A stretch of DNA of 52,936 nt from Clostridia bacterium (GCA_017621525.1 JAGASX010000012.1:1-52936); one strand, 5' to 3'; positions 31,443 through 40,280 are shown, counted from the first letter of the stretch. Translations and numbers: made by a program. Notes: a model not told the origin generated them from the sequence alone.

Positions 31443-31943
31443 TTACAAAACCACTATTAAAACCACTGCCAACACCACTGAAAGAATGGTTGTTGCAATT
31501 TTAAATTTTTTCATTTTAGAATATCTTTTTGCACCCTCTTTATCATAGTACTGCACGTTTGCAATTTCTTCCACAGAGGCGTCGGTTTCCACCAATGCCA
31601 ACTTTTCGCCGTCTTTAAAATCCTGCCTACGCACAATCACTGTTTGGGCTGGTTGAACGGCAATTTTAAACTTGCAATTTTGCACCAAACATCTTTTGTT
31701 TTGCCTTATATCAAAAAGCCCAAATATGCTTATAAAAAAGTATAAAAGGTTCCACCAAAACCAATTTTTGCCGGTGTAGCAATGGGTTTTGTAAACTTCA
31801 ATTTCAAAGGTGTCTTTTTCTGTTTCAAAACTGTAATTCAATTTTTTATCATTGTCCTGTTTGATTTTTACAAATTTGCCGTCAATGACAATGCCCTCTT
31901 GCAAATCGGTAAAGCCCACAAACTGAATTTTTACGTTAGCCAT
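31443..31943 (-). CDS. Membrane-associated hypothetical protein
   Basis: 166 residues, ATG behind AGGAGGTG. An N-terminal beta-rich part (residues 1-60), a hydrophobic hairpin WFWWNLLYFFISIFGLF (about 62-80), a further beta domain and a C-terminal membrane anchor (IATTILSVVLAVVLIVVL). No family recognised. Overlaps the upstream gene by 8 nt and lies in one operon with the LURP-one-like gene. Confidence 0.65.
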   Translation of the reverse strand: MANVKIQFVGFTDLQEGIVIDGKFVKIKQDNDKKLNYSFETEKDTFEIEVYKTHCYTGKNWFWWNLLYFFISIFGLFDIRQNKRCLVQNCKFKIAVQPAQTVIVRRQDFKDGEKLALVETDASVEEIANVQYYDKEGAKRYSKMKKFKIATTILSVVLAVVLIVVL

Positions 31944-32445
31944 TTACACCTCCTGAAAGCATTTGAATGATGAAAACAACCAACAATGCCACAACAGAAA
32001 TTGACAAGAAAACCAATTTGCCCACCTTGCCTTTGCCACTGCCAATTGCAACAAAAACAATTGCAACGGCGGAAATAACAACGCCTGCAATGGCAAGCCA
32101 TTTGCTTATTTCAAAACAAACTGCCATAACTTTTTGCATAACATCGCCAGAGTTTGCCACATTGGACAGCCAGCCCCAAACGGTTGCAACCGGTTTGCTT
32201 TCCATAGCAAAAACCGCACCAAGAGAAAACACAACCATCACAACAACAACGCAGAAAAGAATTGCCAATGCACCAATATACAACAGCGGACTTATCATCG
32301 TTGAAAGAAAGGCAAACAACACGCCAGAAAGACAGCCTATTGACATGTTATAAAAAATTTTGCCAAATCTATTGCGTTTTTCCCTTCCAGCAAAATTTGC
32401 AGACGGTAAGTTGTTTTCAAGAGTTTTTACTTCTTGATTTTCCAC
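31936..32445 (-). CDS. Multi-span membrane protein, unknown
   Basis: 169 residues from GTG 32443-32445, chosen because GAGGAGGT is just upstream; the in-frame TTG further upstream overlaps that site. A polar N-terminus (about 30 residues) is followed by four hydrophobic segments (GCLSGVLFAFLSTM; LLYIGALAILFCVVVVMVVF; WLAIAGVVISAVAIVFVA; LVFLSISVVALLVVFIIQML). First gene of the operon with the two downstream proteins. Function not known. Confidence 0.65.
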   Translation of the reverse strand: MENQEVKTLENNLPSANFAGREKRNRFGKIFYNMSIGCLSGVLFAFLSTMISPLLYIGALAILFCVVVVMVVFSLGAVFAMESKPVATVWGWLSNVANSGDVMQKVMAVCFEISKWLAIAGVVISAVAIVFVAIGSGKGKVGKLVFLSISVVALLVVFIIQMLSGGVNG

Positions 32446-32465
32446 ATTTACCTCCTCTTTCAATT

Positions 32466-32494
32466 ATTATATCAATCCTATACAAAAAAATCAA
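32466..32494 (-). promoter_or_regulatory. SigA-type promoter of the envelope operon
   Basis: TTGATT, 17-bp spacer, TATAAT on the minus strand. Confidence 0.7.
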
Positions 32495-32779
32495 ATAAAT
32501 TGAATAATAAAACAACAAAAAAGCAACTTCTTGTTGCCCTTTAATTTGGGTGCAACGATTGAAGATAAATCCAAACCTTAAGGTGTTCATCGAATTCAGT
32601 ATAATTTAATTTTTTAACTGTATATATTAAAGAATTGAGTAACTCTTTTATCTAATTACAATAATTTATTAATTTGTCAATACAATTCCAACAACAACTT
32701 TTATTGCTTCTTTTTTATTTTTTATTTCAAAACAAACTCGAAACATTAAAGAAAAGTGAAAAAATAAAAGTACCAACAA
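32495..32779. other. AT-rich intergenic stretch
   Basis: No supportable gene. A possible hairpin AAAGCAAC/GTTGC lies at 32519-32541. Otherwise unstructured, very AT-rich sequence. Confidence 0.5.
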
Positions 32780-32807
32780 AAAAATCCCAACCTTTCAGTT
32801 TGGATTT
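32780..32807 (-). terminator. Terminator of tRNA-Leu
   Basis: AAATCCAA and TTGGGATTT pair on the minus strand, followed by T7. Confidence 0.75.
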
Positions 32808-32815
32808 ATTTTGTT

Positions 32816-32897
32816 TGGTGCGGATAACAGGAGTTGAACCTGCACCCTTACGGACTGGAACCTAAATCCAGCGTGTCTGCCATTCCACCATATCCGC
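32816..32897 (-). tRNA. tRNA-Leu (TAG)
   Basis: 82 nt with encoded CCA; acceptor GCGGATA/TATCCGC, anticodon TAG, long variable arm characteristic of leucine tRNA. Confidence 0.95.
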
Positions 32898-32965
32898 ACA
32901 TTTTAATTTTTAAGTTTTTTGTATGACGGAATGGCTTTTAAAATTTCCATATCCGTATATATTTT

Positions 32966-32994
32966 ATTTTAAAATATTCTTAAAGTTTTGTCAA
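32966..32994 (-). promoter_or_regulatory. SigA-type promoter of tRNA-Leu
   Basis: TTGACA, 17-bp spacer, TAAAAT on the minus strand. Confidence 0.75.
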
Positions 32995-33059
32995 TATTTT
33001 TAAATATCATTGTAAAATTTAAAAAATTGTGTTAAAATTTTAAAATAGTGAGGTGCTAA

Positions 33060-33599
33060 ATGACTGTAAGCACGGTTTTAGTTTTAATTTTGGGTGTGAT
33101 TTTCTTTTTTGTTGTGCCATTTGTTATTTGGTGTTTTAAAAGTGAAAAATTGCAAAAAATTTTGATGATAATATATTTCTGTTGCTATCTTTGTGTGCTT
33201 TTTGTGGGCGTATTTGGCAGTTTAAGCATTGGCGAAAGGTACATAACCATAAATTTTGATTTCACCCGCGCTTGGTGTGCAAAGCCAATCAATTTTTCCC
33301 TTTCCGGCATTGGCAAATTTGACCTTATCATCAACCTTGTTATGTTGTACCCAGCCGGAATGTTTATTCTTTTTCTTGCACGCAGAAAAAAGTGGTGGAT
33401 AAAACTTATCCTGCTTGCCACAATTGGTCTTGCAATTGGCGTAAGCATTGAGACATTGCAATTTATTTTGCCGGTGCCACGCTCTGTGCAATTAAGCGAC
33501 GCGCTACTTAATATGACAAGTGTTTTTATTGGCGGGCTTATTGGTTGGGCATACTTGTGGATAATTGGGCGAATTTTTCGCAAAAAGGTTATTGACTAA
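33060..33599 (+). CDS. VanZ-like membrane protein
   Basis: 179 residues, ATG behind GAGGTG. Five hydrophobic segments; LIINLVMLYPAGMFILFLAR, GVSIETLQFILPVPRSVQLSDALLNMTSVFIGGLIGW match the VanZ family (N..M..P.G, E..Q..., D...N..G). VanZ proteins give low-level teicoplanin tolerance in some enterococci, but most chromosomal members have unknown roles. Confidence 0.85.
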   Translation: MTVSTVLVLILGVIFFFVVPFVIWCFKSEKLQKILMIIYFCCYLCVLFVGVFGSLSIGERYITINFDFTRAWCAKPINFSLSGIGKFDLIINLVMLYPAGMFILFLARRKKWWIKLILLATIGLAIGVSIETLQFILPVPRSVQLSDALLNMTSVFIGGLIGWAYLWIIGRIFRKKVID

Positions 33600-33655
33600 C
33601 AGCATTTTATAGGTTATCATATAAATATAAAAATTGTTGTTTTTGGGGGTGAAAT

Positions 33656-34282
33656 ATGAAAATTACAAAAAGTTTTCAAGAAAAAATGCTGGAAATGGGT
33701 GTCCTTCACCTTAAAAACGCAAGTAAAAAAATGCAAGATAATGAAAACTTTGTTATGAAAGCCATTGAAAAACATGGAATATGCGAATTTCAATTTGCAA
33801 GTGAAAGACTTCGCTCGGAGGGCAGAATTTTACTTCGCCTTGCAGACAAATATCCAGAAGTTGTAAAATACGCAACCTTTCCTATCTACCAAAGATATAT
33901 TGGCACAATGGGTGAAGAAATTGGCGAAGTTATGCAATATATTCCTGTTTTTCTTATGGATATGAATGAAGAAACTTTCAAACATATGCCATTGCAAATG
34001 GCTGTGCAGTTTTACGACTTTGCTTGCAGTAACATGGGTTGCTATATAAGTTTTTATGGTGGCGAGAAAAAGGCAATTCCTATGTACGGCAAAAAATATA
34101 TAAAAATGTTGGAAGAGGCACGCCCAGATGTTGTAAAAGCATCTTATGATGCACGCATGGAAGGCTATGCCCAAGCAAGAATGGCAATGCTTAAAAAACG
34201 TGCAAAATTGGCAAACGAGGCAAGCAAACAAGCCACTCCTTTAAACAAAGAAAGTTTTAAAGAGGTCAGCGAAAAAGAATAA
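33656..34282 (+). CDS. Hypothetical protein with DUF4116-like segment
   Basis: 208 residues, ATG behind GGGGGTGAAAT. Residues about 28-72 (NFVMKAIEKHGICEFQFASERLRSEGRIL..ADKYPEVVKYA) resemble one DUF4116 repeat, a helical repeat of unknown function. The C-terminal 40 residues are basic and helical. No membrane span or catalytic motif is seen. Terminator follows. Confidence 0.6.
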   Translation: MKITKSFQEKMLEMGVLHLKNASKKMQDNENFVMKAIEKHGICEFQFASERLRSEGRILLRLADKYPEVVKYATFPIYQRYIGTMGEEIGEVMQYIPVFLMDMNEETFKHMPLQMAVQFYDFACSNMGCYISFYGGEKKAIPMYGKKYIKMLEEARPDVVKASYDARMEGYAQARMAMLKKRAKLANEASKQATPLNKESFKEVSEKE

Positions 34283-34306
34283 AGAAAGCAAAACGCTTTC
34301 TTTTTT
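34281..34306 (+). terminator. Terminator
   Basis: AAAGAAAGC/GCTTTCTTT hairpin followed by T-run after the DUF4116-like gene. Confidence 0.8.
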
Positions 34307-34342
34307 AATCATAAATTGATACAATACTTAAAAGGATGCATT

Positions 34343-35026
34343 ATGATAGAAAAATTAGATGAAATTTTGCTTTCTCAAAATGTGGTAGAAAATTTTTATA
34401 ACGCCTACAAGGGTGATGAAAATTTTAGGACTTGGCTTGATAAAACCATTCCTGAAATTTCTTTATGTGAGGCTCAACCGCAAAACAATCCTTGGCATAA
34501 ATACAATGTTTTAGGGCATATTTTGCACTCGGTTGAAGAAATAAACAAACAAACCATAAATATGACTTATGAAGAGCGTCGTAAACTTGCTTATGTTATG
34601 CTTTTTCATGATATTGGTAAGCCACAAACACACATAACGCGCATGAAAGATGGCAAACAAATAGACAGTTTCTTTGGCCATAACAAAAAAAGTTGCGAAA
34701 TTGCAAACAACTATCTGCACCTTTTAAACTTTGGAATGAAAGAAATGGCGGACATTCAAATTCTTATTTTCAAACATGATATTTTTATGTTTATAAAAGA
34801 CTACCCAACCAAAAACCCTCATTGGAAACAACTTTCTTATGGGCTTTTAAGTCAAGAAATTGCCCACCTTTCAAAAACAGGCGACGGGCATGAACTTATG
34901 AGGCAACTTGTTATGGTTGGCAGAGCCGACAACCTTGCTCAAAATGAAAAAATGACAGCCGAATCTCTTGCCATGCTTGACAAAATTGATGATATGCTTG
35001 ATGATATGGAACAAGAGAAAGAATAA
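34343..35026 (+). CDS. HD-domain phosphohydrolase-like protein
   Basis: 227 residues from ATG 34343 behind AAAGGATG; the upstream TTG extension is ignored. HD signature: NPWHKYNVLGHILHSVE, MLFHDIGKPQT, FGHNKKSCEI and a distal RADN, giving an H...HD...H...D metal site as in the nucleotidyltransferase-associated HD domains. The Lys-Pro after the HDIGK is typical. Substrate probably a nucleotide or tRNA 2',3'-cyclic end; not proven. Confidence 0.8.
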   Translation: MIEKLDEILLSQNVVENFYNAYKGDENFRTWLDKTIPEISLCEAQPQNNPWHKYNVLGHILHSVEEINKQTINMTYEERRKLAYVMLFHDIGKPQTHITRMKDGKQIDSFFGHNKKSCEIANNYLHLLNFGMKEMADIQILIFKHDIFMFIKDYPTKNPHWKQLSYGLLSQEIAHLSKTGDGHELMRQLVMVGRADNLAQNEKMTAESLAMLDKIDDMLDDMEQEKE

Positions 35027-35036
35027 AAAACTCAAC

Positions 35037-35090
35037 AAAAAAGCCCATGCGGACAGAGGCCTTTGCCTCGCCCCTGCATGGACTTTTTTT
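35037..35090. repeat. R1 hairpin element, copy 2
   Basis: Arms AAAAAGCCCATGC and GCATGGACTTTTTT; inner hairpin GAGGC-CTTT-GCCTC. Lies between converging HD and proS genes and so acts as a bidirectional terminator. Confidence 0.8.
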
Positions 35091-35096
35091 ATTAAA

Positions 35097-36530
35097 TCAA
35101 TATTGAATTCCCCAAACAACAAGGTGTTTTGCAGGTTTCCCACAAACAACGCACTTTTCGCCAATGTGTGGGTGATTTTCCAAAATGCAACGAGATTTTG
35201 TACCGCGAATTTCCTTCATTGCAAGTTCACAAGCCTCATCGCCACACCACATAGTCTTAACAAACCCAGGGCGATTATACATAATATCCCTTACTTCATC
35301 AAGTGTGATTGCGGTGTATGTTTTTTCATCTGCACGTTTTTTTGCGGTGTTGTAAAGATTTTGTTGAATATCATTAAGCAGGTTTTGAACAGTTGCCACA
35401 ATGTCGCAATTTTTATCCACCTGCACCCTTTCGCGAGTGTCGCGACGAGCAAGAGTTATAAACCCGCCGTCAAGGTCGCGTTTTCCAATTTCCACACGTA
35501 CAGGTATGCCATTCACCTCATGCTCTGCATACTTAAAGCCGGGCGAGCGGTCGCTTTTGTCAACAAATGAAATAATGTCAGCCTCATGCAACTTTTTGTT
35601 CATTTCCTCACAAAGGGCTGTTACAACTTGCAAATCTTCGCCCTTGCCAATTGGAACAAAAACCACTTGGCGAGGTGCAATTTTTGGTGGAAGTACAAGC
35701 CCGTTATCGTCGCTGTGAACCATAATAAGCCCACCAATCATACGTGTTGTGCAACCCCAAGATGTTTGGTATGCGTTTTCAAGTTTGTTTTCTTTGTTTA
35801 AAAATTGTATTCCATACGCCTTTGAAAATTTTTGCCCAAAATAGTGGCTCGTTGCACTTTGAAGTGAAACGCCGTTGTACATAAGCGCCTCAACTGTGCA
35901 GGTATATTCAGCGCCAGCAAACTTTTCTTTTTCTGTTTTCTTGCCGGTGATAACAGGTATTGCAAGATAATTTTCAAAGAAATCACGATAAACTTCAAGC
36001 ATTTGCAAGGTTTCAGCCTCGGCCTCCTCGGCAGTTGCATGCACAGTGTGCCCCTCTTGCCACAAAAATTCACGCGTGCGTAAAAATGGACGTGTTTCCT
36101 TTTCCCATCGCATAACATTGCACCATTGATTGTAAAGAAGTGGCAGGTCTTTATAAGAACTTACCTTGTTTGCATAATAATCACTGAAAAGGGTTTCGCT
36201 TGTTGGACGGAACATCAATTTTTCTTCCAAAACTTTTCCACCGCCCTCGGTAACCCATGCACCCTCTGGGGCAAACCCTTCAATAAGTTCTGCCTCTTTC
36301 TTTAAAAGACTTTCTGGAATAAGGGCTGGCATACTTACATTTTGATGACCAAGCATTTTAAACTTTTTGTCAAGCACACTTTGCATTTTTTCCCAAATTG
36401 CATAACCATTAGGCTCAAAAACAATGCAACCTTTCACATTTGAATAATCGGCAAGTTTCGCCGCCTTAACAACATCGGTATACCATTGTGCAAAATCTTC
36501 ATCTCTGCTTGTAATCGCTTTGTTTTTCAT
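35097..36530 (-). CDS. proS: Prolyl-tRNA synthetase (short, archaeal/eukaryotic-type architecture)
   Basis: 477 residues. Class II core with motif 2 NQWCNVMRWEKETRPFLRTREFLWQEGHT, motif 3 GCTTRMIGGLIMVHSDDNGLVLPP, and a C-terminal zinc-type domain with three visible cysteines (MWCGDEACE; CVVCGK). There is no bacterial editing insertion between motifs 2 and 3. This form is common in Clostridia and Mollicutes. Last residues IQY. No T-box leader in the short upstream gap. Confidence 0.95.
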   Translation of the reverse strand: MKNKAITSRDEDFAQWYTDVVKAAKLADYSNVKGCIVFEPNGYAIWEKMQSVLDKKFKMLGHQNVSMPALIPESLLKKEAELIEGFAPEGAWVTEGGGKVLEEKLMFRPTSETLFSDYYANKVSSYKDLPLLYNQWCNVMRWEKETRPFLRTREFLWQEGHTVHATAEEAEAETLQMLEVYRDFFENYLAIPVITGKKTEKEKFAGAEYTCTVEALMYNGVSLQSATSHYFGQKFSKAYGIQFLNKENKLENAYQTSWGCTTRMIGGLIMVHSDDNGLVLPPKIAPRQVVFVPIGKGEDLQVVTALCEEMNKKLHEADIISFVDKSDRSPGFKYAEHEVNGIPVRVEIGKRDLDGGFITLARRDTRERVQVDKNCDIVATVQNLLNDIQQNLYNTAKKRADEKTYTAITLDEVRDIMYNRPGFVKTMWCGDEACELAMKEIRGTKSRCILENHPHIGEKCVVCGKPAKHLVVWGIQY

Positions 36531-36630
36531 AACTTTTCACTTTCCTTTCTCTATTTTCATGTGCATTATAGCACAAAAATCCCCATTCGTAAAGTTTTTT
36601 ATCGCCATTATTTAAAACTCCCCAACAAAA

Positions 36631-36674
36631 ACCGCCCATGCGGACAGAGCCTACGCTCGCCCTTGCATGGACGG
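36631..36674. repeat. R1 hairpin element, copy 3
   Basis: Outer arms changed to CCGcCCATGC/GCATGGaCGG, keeping base pairing; inner hairpin GAGC-CTAC-GCTC. The A/T outer stem of copies 1 and 2 is lost, so it cannot be a simple terminator. Confidence 0.75.
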
Positions 36675-36720
36675 ATTGCTATAATTTATCTAACAAATAA
36701 TTTCACTTTTTGCCATTCAA

Positions 36721-37545
36721 TTAAAATTCCAAATTAAAGGCGGGGCGCACGGCCCAGGTATCGGTAACAATGTTGTAGTAACAATTGCCTTCAGGGTGGA
36801 TATAGAACGCAAGGTTGGAATAGGTAGGGTCAGGAGAGCGAAGCCAATAAGGAAATTCATTCCATATTAAATTATCGTAATATGTCGACCAATCATCGCT
36901 GATTGTGCCGTCTGCACCTATAGTGCCTCCGCCTACAAGGGTGTAAATTTCTGCAACTGACATCAGCCAAAGTTTATCACTTTCTGTGTTGGTGGTAGTT
37001 ATGCTGTAAACTGCGTTTTCAGCATAACTGCTGTTCCTTTGATACCAGTTCCATCCTATATCTGTATACATATCTGCTACACTTCTTTCTGCTATTGCAT
37101 TGTATGTTGTGTCGTTTGCAAGGTTAAGGGCGGTTATATAATCTCCGTTAAGGTATGTTCTTATATCACTTGTTGCGTATTCGTTTGAGGATTCTGTTTC
37201 GTTAAATGCATGGGGTATAATTGTGTATGTTTCAAGTATAAATGTTCCAACAGAGCCGGCACTTGGTGCGGTAGTGCCTGTAAACTTTGTTGTTTCGCTT
37301 CCTCCGCTTTCTTTTATTCCCACCAATCTCCAACGAACCGCCTCTTCGTTGTAAGTGCCCATTTCTACATAGAAATATCCGCTTGGGTCTTGTTGTAAGT
37401 TTATTTGCGGCTCTGGTGCGGTGTAGGTTATATCCCCGCCTACCGTAAAGTCAAGGTCGGTTAGTGCCCATACGCCTACAAAAGTAAGCACTATTGCCAT
37501 TGCTATAAATGATATTGTTGATAGAATTTTTAATGTTTTGGTCAT
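36721..37545 (-). CDS. Exported DUF6273-like surface protein (phase-variable candidate)
   Basis: 274 residues. First 45 residues are the export cassette MTKTLKILSTISFIAMAIV...DFTVGGDITYTA; then a domain with YFYVEMGTYNEEAVRWRLVG, SDIRTYLNGDYITALNL, PYWLRSPDPTYSNLAFYI and VRPAFNLEF, the signature of DUF6273, a probable C-type-lectin-like fold. Anchored by the N-terminal helix. Paralogue of the gene at 52448; both have a G-tract promoter and a hairpin-rich leader. The start has AAAGGAGTTAAAGT upstream. Ligand unknown. Confidence 0.8.
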   Translation of the reverse strand: MTKTLKILSTISFIAMAIVLTFVGVWALTDLDFTVGGDITYTAPEPQINLQQDPSGYFYVEMGTYNEEAVRWRLVGIKESGGSETTKFTGTTAPSAGSVGTFILETYTIIPHAFNETESSNEYATSDIRTYLNGDYITALNLANDTTYNAIAERSVADMYTDIGWNWYQRNSSYAENAVYSITTTNTESDKLWLMSVAEIYTLVGGGTIGADGTISDDWSTYYDNLIWNEFPYWLRSPDPTYSNLAFYIHPEGNCYYNIVTDTWAVRPAFNLEF

Positions 37546-37559
37546 ACTTTAACTCCTTT

Positions 37560-37672
37560 ATCCCTCTTCCGCCCTTCGGGCACCTTCCCCGAAACTGGGG
37601 AAGGCTGAACTCCTTCCGTCAGTGCATCCGCACTGCCACCTCCCTCAAAGAGGGAGGTGGAAAAGCGTTTGT
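37560..37672 (-). repeat. R5/R6 palindromic leader repeats, locus 1
   Basis: Chain of hairpins CCTTCCCC/GGGGAAGG, GCACTGAC-type and CCACCTCCCTC/GAGGGAGGTGG in the leader of the exported protein. Most of it recurs in the other orientation at 52225-52292 and 51541-51582. Confidence 0.75.
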
Positions 37673-37719
37673 GGGGCTCCGGGGGAATAAATACCCCCTC
37701 GTCAAACCCAACAGGCTTA

Positions 37720-37980
37720 ACTTTTCACTCTTCACTTTTATTTCTTCACTTCGATTATACCCCCCCCCCATTGCCGTTTTGTCAAGTAAAATTACAAAGT
37801 TTTTTAAAAAATTTGCCATTCTTGACAAAATGGAACACTTGGGGCACACCTCAAATTGTACAATTTGCGGGGAAAAGGAAAAGGCGAGCGTTAATAGAAA
37901 TTTGCACTCGCAAATTTCGCCAAGCGTAGCCTTTGACGCCGTCAAGTGATTTTAATAAGTTTTTTGAATTTTTTAAGCTT
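37720..37980 (-). repeat. R4 inverted duplicate, locus 1
   Basis: About 255 bp homologous, in inverted orientation, to 51795-52050. Contains the G10-tract promoter, a 13-bp inverted repeat CTTGACAAAAYGG and the CTTGACGGCGTC block. Confidence 0.85.
37754..37785 (-). promoter_or_regulatory. G-tract promoter, 20-bp spacer (G10), locus 1
   Basis: On the minus strand TTGACA (37780-37785), spacer AAACGGCAAT then G10, then TATAAT (37754-37759). The 20-bp spacer is longer than optimal. The homologous promoter at 51991 has G7 and a 17-bp spacer. Homopolymer length would set promoter strength. Confidence 0.75.
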
Positions 37981-38202
37981 TTTTTAACATCCAACCTTAT
38001 AAGCGGAGCGTGCAAGACGGGGCAACGCTCGGCTTGCGTGCGGAGCGGGGTTACCTTTTCACCATTCACTCTTCATTTTTACTTTTCCCTTTTCACTTAA
38101 AGTTGTCCCTCTCCCGCCTCTTCAAGGCACTTCCCAAAAAAGGACGACTTTTGACGGAGCGGTCTACGATTGACGGAAGAGGGTCATCTATTAAAACTGA
38201 TT
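37981..38202. other. Repeat-rich intergenic stretch
   Basis: No gene. Contains an R2-like head AGCGGAGCGTGC...GTGCGGAGCG (38001-38048) and direct repeats of TTCAC-type tracts. Nothing else supportable. Confidence 0.5.
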
Positions 38203-38386
38203 AGCGGAGCGTGCTGGCAGGGCGGAGTTCCGTCAGCGTGCGGAGCGATGCAAAAGTGTAAGAAAGTATCATGTTGGAACACATAAAGTCAAAAGTTTTA
38301 ATAAACTTAACGAAAGTTACCCAGCGTAAAGGCTGGCGGAGCAAAGGAGCGTCTGCGTAGGTCGCAGGTCAATGCAGGTGCGTGGT
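38203..38386 (+). repeat. R2 structured repeat, copy B
   Basis: Same head, GGAACACATAAAG core, CCAGC/GCTGG hairpin and GCAAAGGAGCGT end as copy A. Lies about 120 bp before parA. Confidence 0.7.
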
Positions 38387-38509
38387 GAATACAATTCTTT
38401 TGTTTTTTTCACATTTTTTAGCCAAAAATTCAAGTTTTTTATAAAAAATACTTAAATTTTGATGATTTTTATGTTATAGTATAAACAAAGACAATAAAGG
38501 GGAACAATT

Positions 38510-39334
38510 ATGGCAAAAATTATTGCATTCGCCAATCAAAAAGGTGGCGTAGGAAAAACAACAACTTGCATCAACCTTGCAGCATACGTTTGTGCGATGG
38601 GCAAAAAGGTGTTGGTGTTGGACCTTGACCCACAAGGCAACGCAACCAGCGGACTTGGCGTAGACAAAGACAACGACATTAAAACAATTTATGACCTTAT
38701 TTCTGGCGACAGCACAACTGACGAAGTGATACTTCCAACCATTGTTGAAGGGCTTGATATTATTCCGTCAACGGTTGACCTTGCCGGTGCGGAAATTGAA
38801 ATGGTGCAAATGCCACAACGTGAGAAAATTATTAAAGTAATATTGGAAAATGTGGCTGATAGTTATGATTTCATAATGATTGACTGTCCACCATCATTGG
38901 GACTTATCACGGTAAACGCCCTTACCGCATCAAACAGCGTAATCATACCAATGCAATGTGAATACTACCCACTTATGGGTATAACCCAACTTATGAACAC
39001 CATTCGACTTATCAAATTTCATCTTAACCCAAACATTGACGTTGAGGGCGTTGTTATGACAATGAAAGACAAACGTTCCAACCTTACAACACAGGTAAGC
39101 GATGAAATTTTAAAGTTTTTTGGTAAAAAAGTTTTCTTCACATACATACCAAGAAACATACGTCTTGCCGAGGCACCAAGCCACGGCGTGCCAATTTTGC
39201 TTTATGAGCCAAATTCCAAAGGGGCGGAGGCATACCTTTCACTTGCAGAGGAATTTTTAGATAGAAACAAAGTAAAATACACACCAATAACAAAGGATAC
39301 AAAAATTAAATTAAGAGAGGTGAAAAATGGATAA
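38510..39334 (+). CDS. parA: Chromosome-partitioning ATPase ParA (Soj)
   Basis: 274 residues, ATG behind AAGGGGAAC. Deviant Walker A NQKGGVGKTTTCINLAAY, Walker A' VLDLDPQGNATSGLG, Walker B IMIDCPPSLGLIT and LAEAPSHG. Forms nucleoid gradients that, with ParB-parS, separate origins and regulate DnaA. Overlaps parB by 8 nt. Close to oriC as expected. Confidence 0.96.
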   Translation: MAKIIAFANQKGGVGKTTTCINLAAYVCAMGKKVLVLDLDPQGNATSGLGVDKDNDIKTIYDLISGDSTTDEVILPTIVEGLDIIPSTVDLAGAEIEMVQMPQREKIIKVILENVADSYDFIMIDCPPSLGLITVNALTASNSVIIPMQCEYYPLMGITQLMNTIRLIKFHLNPNIDVEGVVMTMKDKRSNLTTQVSDEILKFFGKKVFFTYIPRNIRLAEAPSHGVPILLYEPNSKGAEAYLSLAEEFLDRNKVKYTPITKDTKIKLREVKNG

Positions 39335-40274
39335 GAAAAAAGGACTTGGCAGAGGACTTGAAAGTTTGTTTGCTTTTTATGATGAACCAACCGAGCAACC
39401 ACAACCAAAAATACAACCTAAAAAACAGGCCGAACAGAATGTAACAGAACTTGACATTAAAAAAATCTACCCAAACCCAAACCAACCAAGAAAGTATTTT
39501 GATGAAGAGGCTTTGGCAGAACTTGCAAGTTCAATCAAACTTCATGGAGTTATTCAACCACTTGTAGTAAACAAAACAGATGACGATAACTATATGATTA
39601 TCGCAGGTGAACGCCGTTGGAGGGCTTCAAACATTGCCGGTCTTGAAAAGGTGCCCGTTGTAATTAAAAACTACACAGAAAAGCAGGTGCGTGAAATTTC
39701 AATCATTGAAAACTTACAGCGCGAGGATTTAAACCCTATTGAAGCGGCACGCGCTATTAAACAACTTATGGATGAATACAACCTTACACAAGAAGTTGTT
39801 TCAGACAGAATTGGTAAAAGCCGTTCCAGCGTAGCAAACACTTTAAGACTTCTCACCCTTTACCCAGACGTAATTAAAATGATTGAGGACGGCAAACTTT
39901 CAAGCGGACACGCAAGAAGCCTTGTTGTAGTTGACGACACCACACAACAAATAAAACTTGCTAAACAGGCAGCCGACGGCAAAATGTCTGTAAGAGAACT
40001 TGAAAAAGCAGTAAAAAACTATCTTAACCCACAAAAGCCTGAAAAGGCAAAAACCGCAGAGCAATCAATTGAACTTAAAGAACTTATCAATGAAATGCAA
40101 AGAGTTTTTGCAACAAAGGTTTCTGCAATTGGAAATGACAACAAAGGCAGAATTTACATTGATTATTATTCAAGAGATGATTTAGACAGGCTTGCCGATT
40201 TGATTGAACTTTTAAAGAAAAAAGAAATCACACTTGGCGATTTAAGAAATTACAATAAACGTCATCCACAATAA
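39327..40274 (+). CDS. parB: Chromosome-partitioning protein ParB (Spo0J)
   Basis: 315 residues, ATG behind GAGAGGTG. CTPase motifs GERRWRASNIAG and ENLQREDLNPIEAA, HTH (LTQEVVSDRIGKSRSSVANTLRLL), LSSGHARSL, and a C-terminal dimerisation domain. Binds parS, slides as a CTP clamp. A cluster of parS sites follows directly at 40437-40566. Confidence 0.96.
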   Translation: MDKKKGLGRGLESLFAFYDEPTEQPQPKIQPKKQAEQNVTELDIKKIYPNPNQPRKYFDEEALAELASSIKLHGVIQPLVVNKTDDDNYMIIAGERRWRASNIAGLEKVPVVIKNYTEKQVREISIIENLQREDLNPIEAARAIKQLMDEYNLTQEVVSDRIGKSRSSVANTLRLLTLYPDVIKMIEDGKLSSGHARSLVVVDDTTQQIKLAKQAADGKMSVRELEKAVKNYLNPQKPEKAKTAEQSIELKELINEMQRVFATKVSAIGNDNKGRIYIDYYSRDDLDRLADLIELLKKKEITLGDLRNYNKRHPQ

Positions 40275-40280
40275 ACAAAA

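Noticed and set aside
38510..39334. ParA as plasmid or element partitioning gene
   Set aside because: The Soj-type sequence, coupling to parB, parS cluster and closeness to oriC make it chromosomal.
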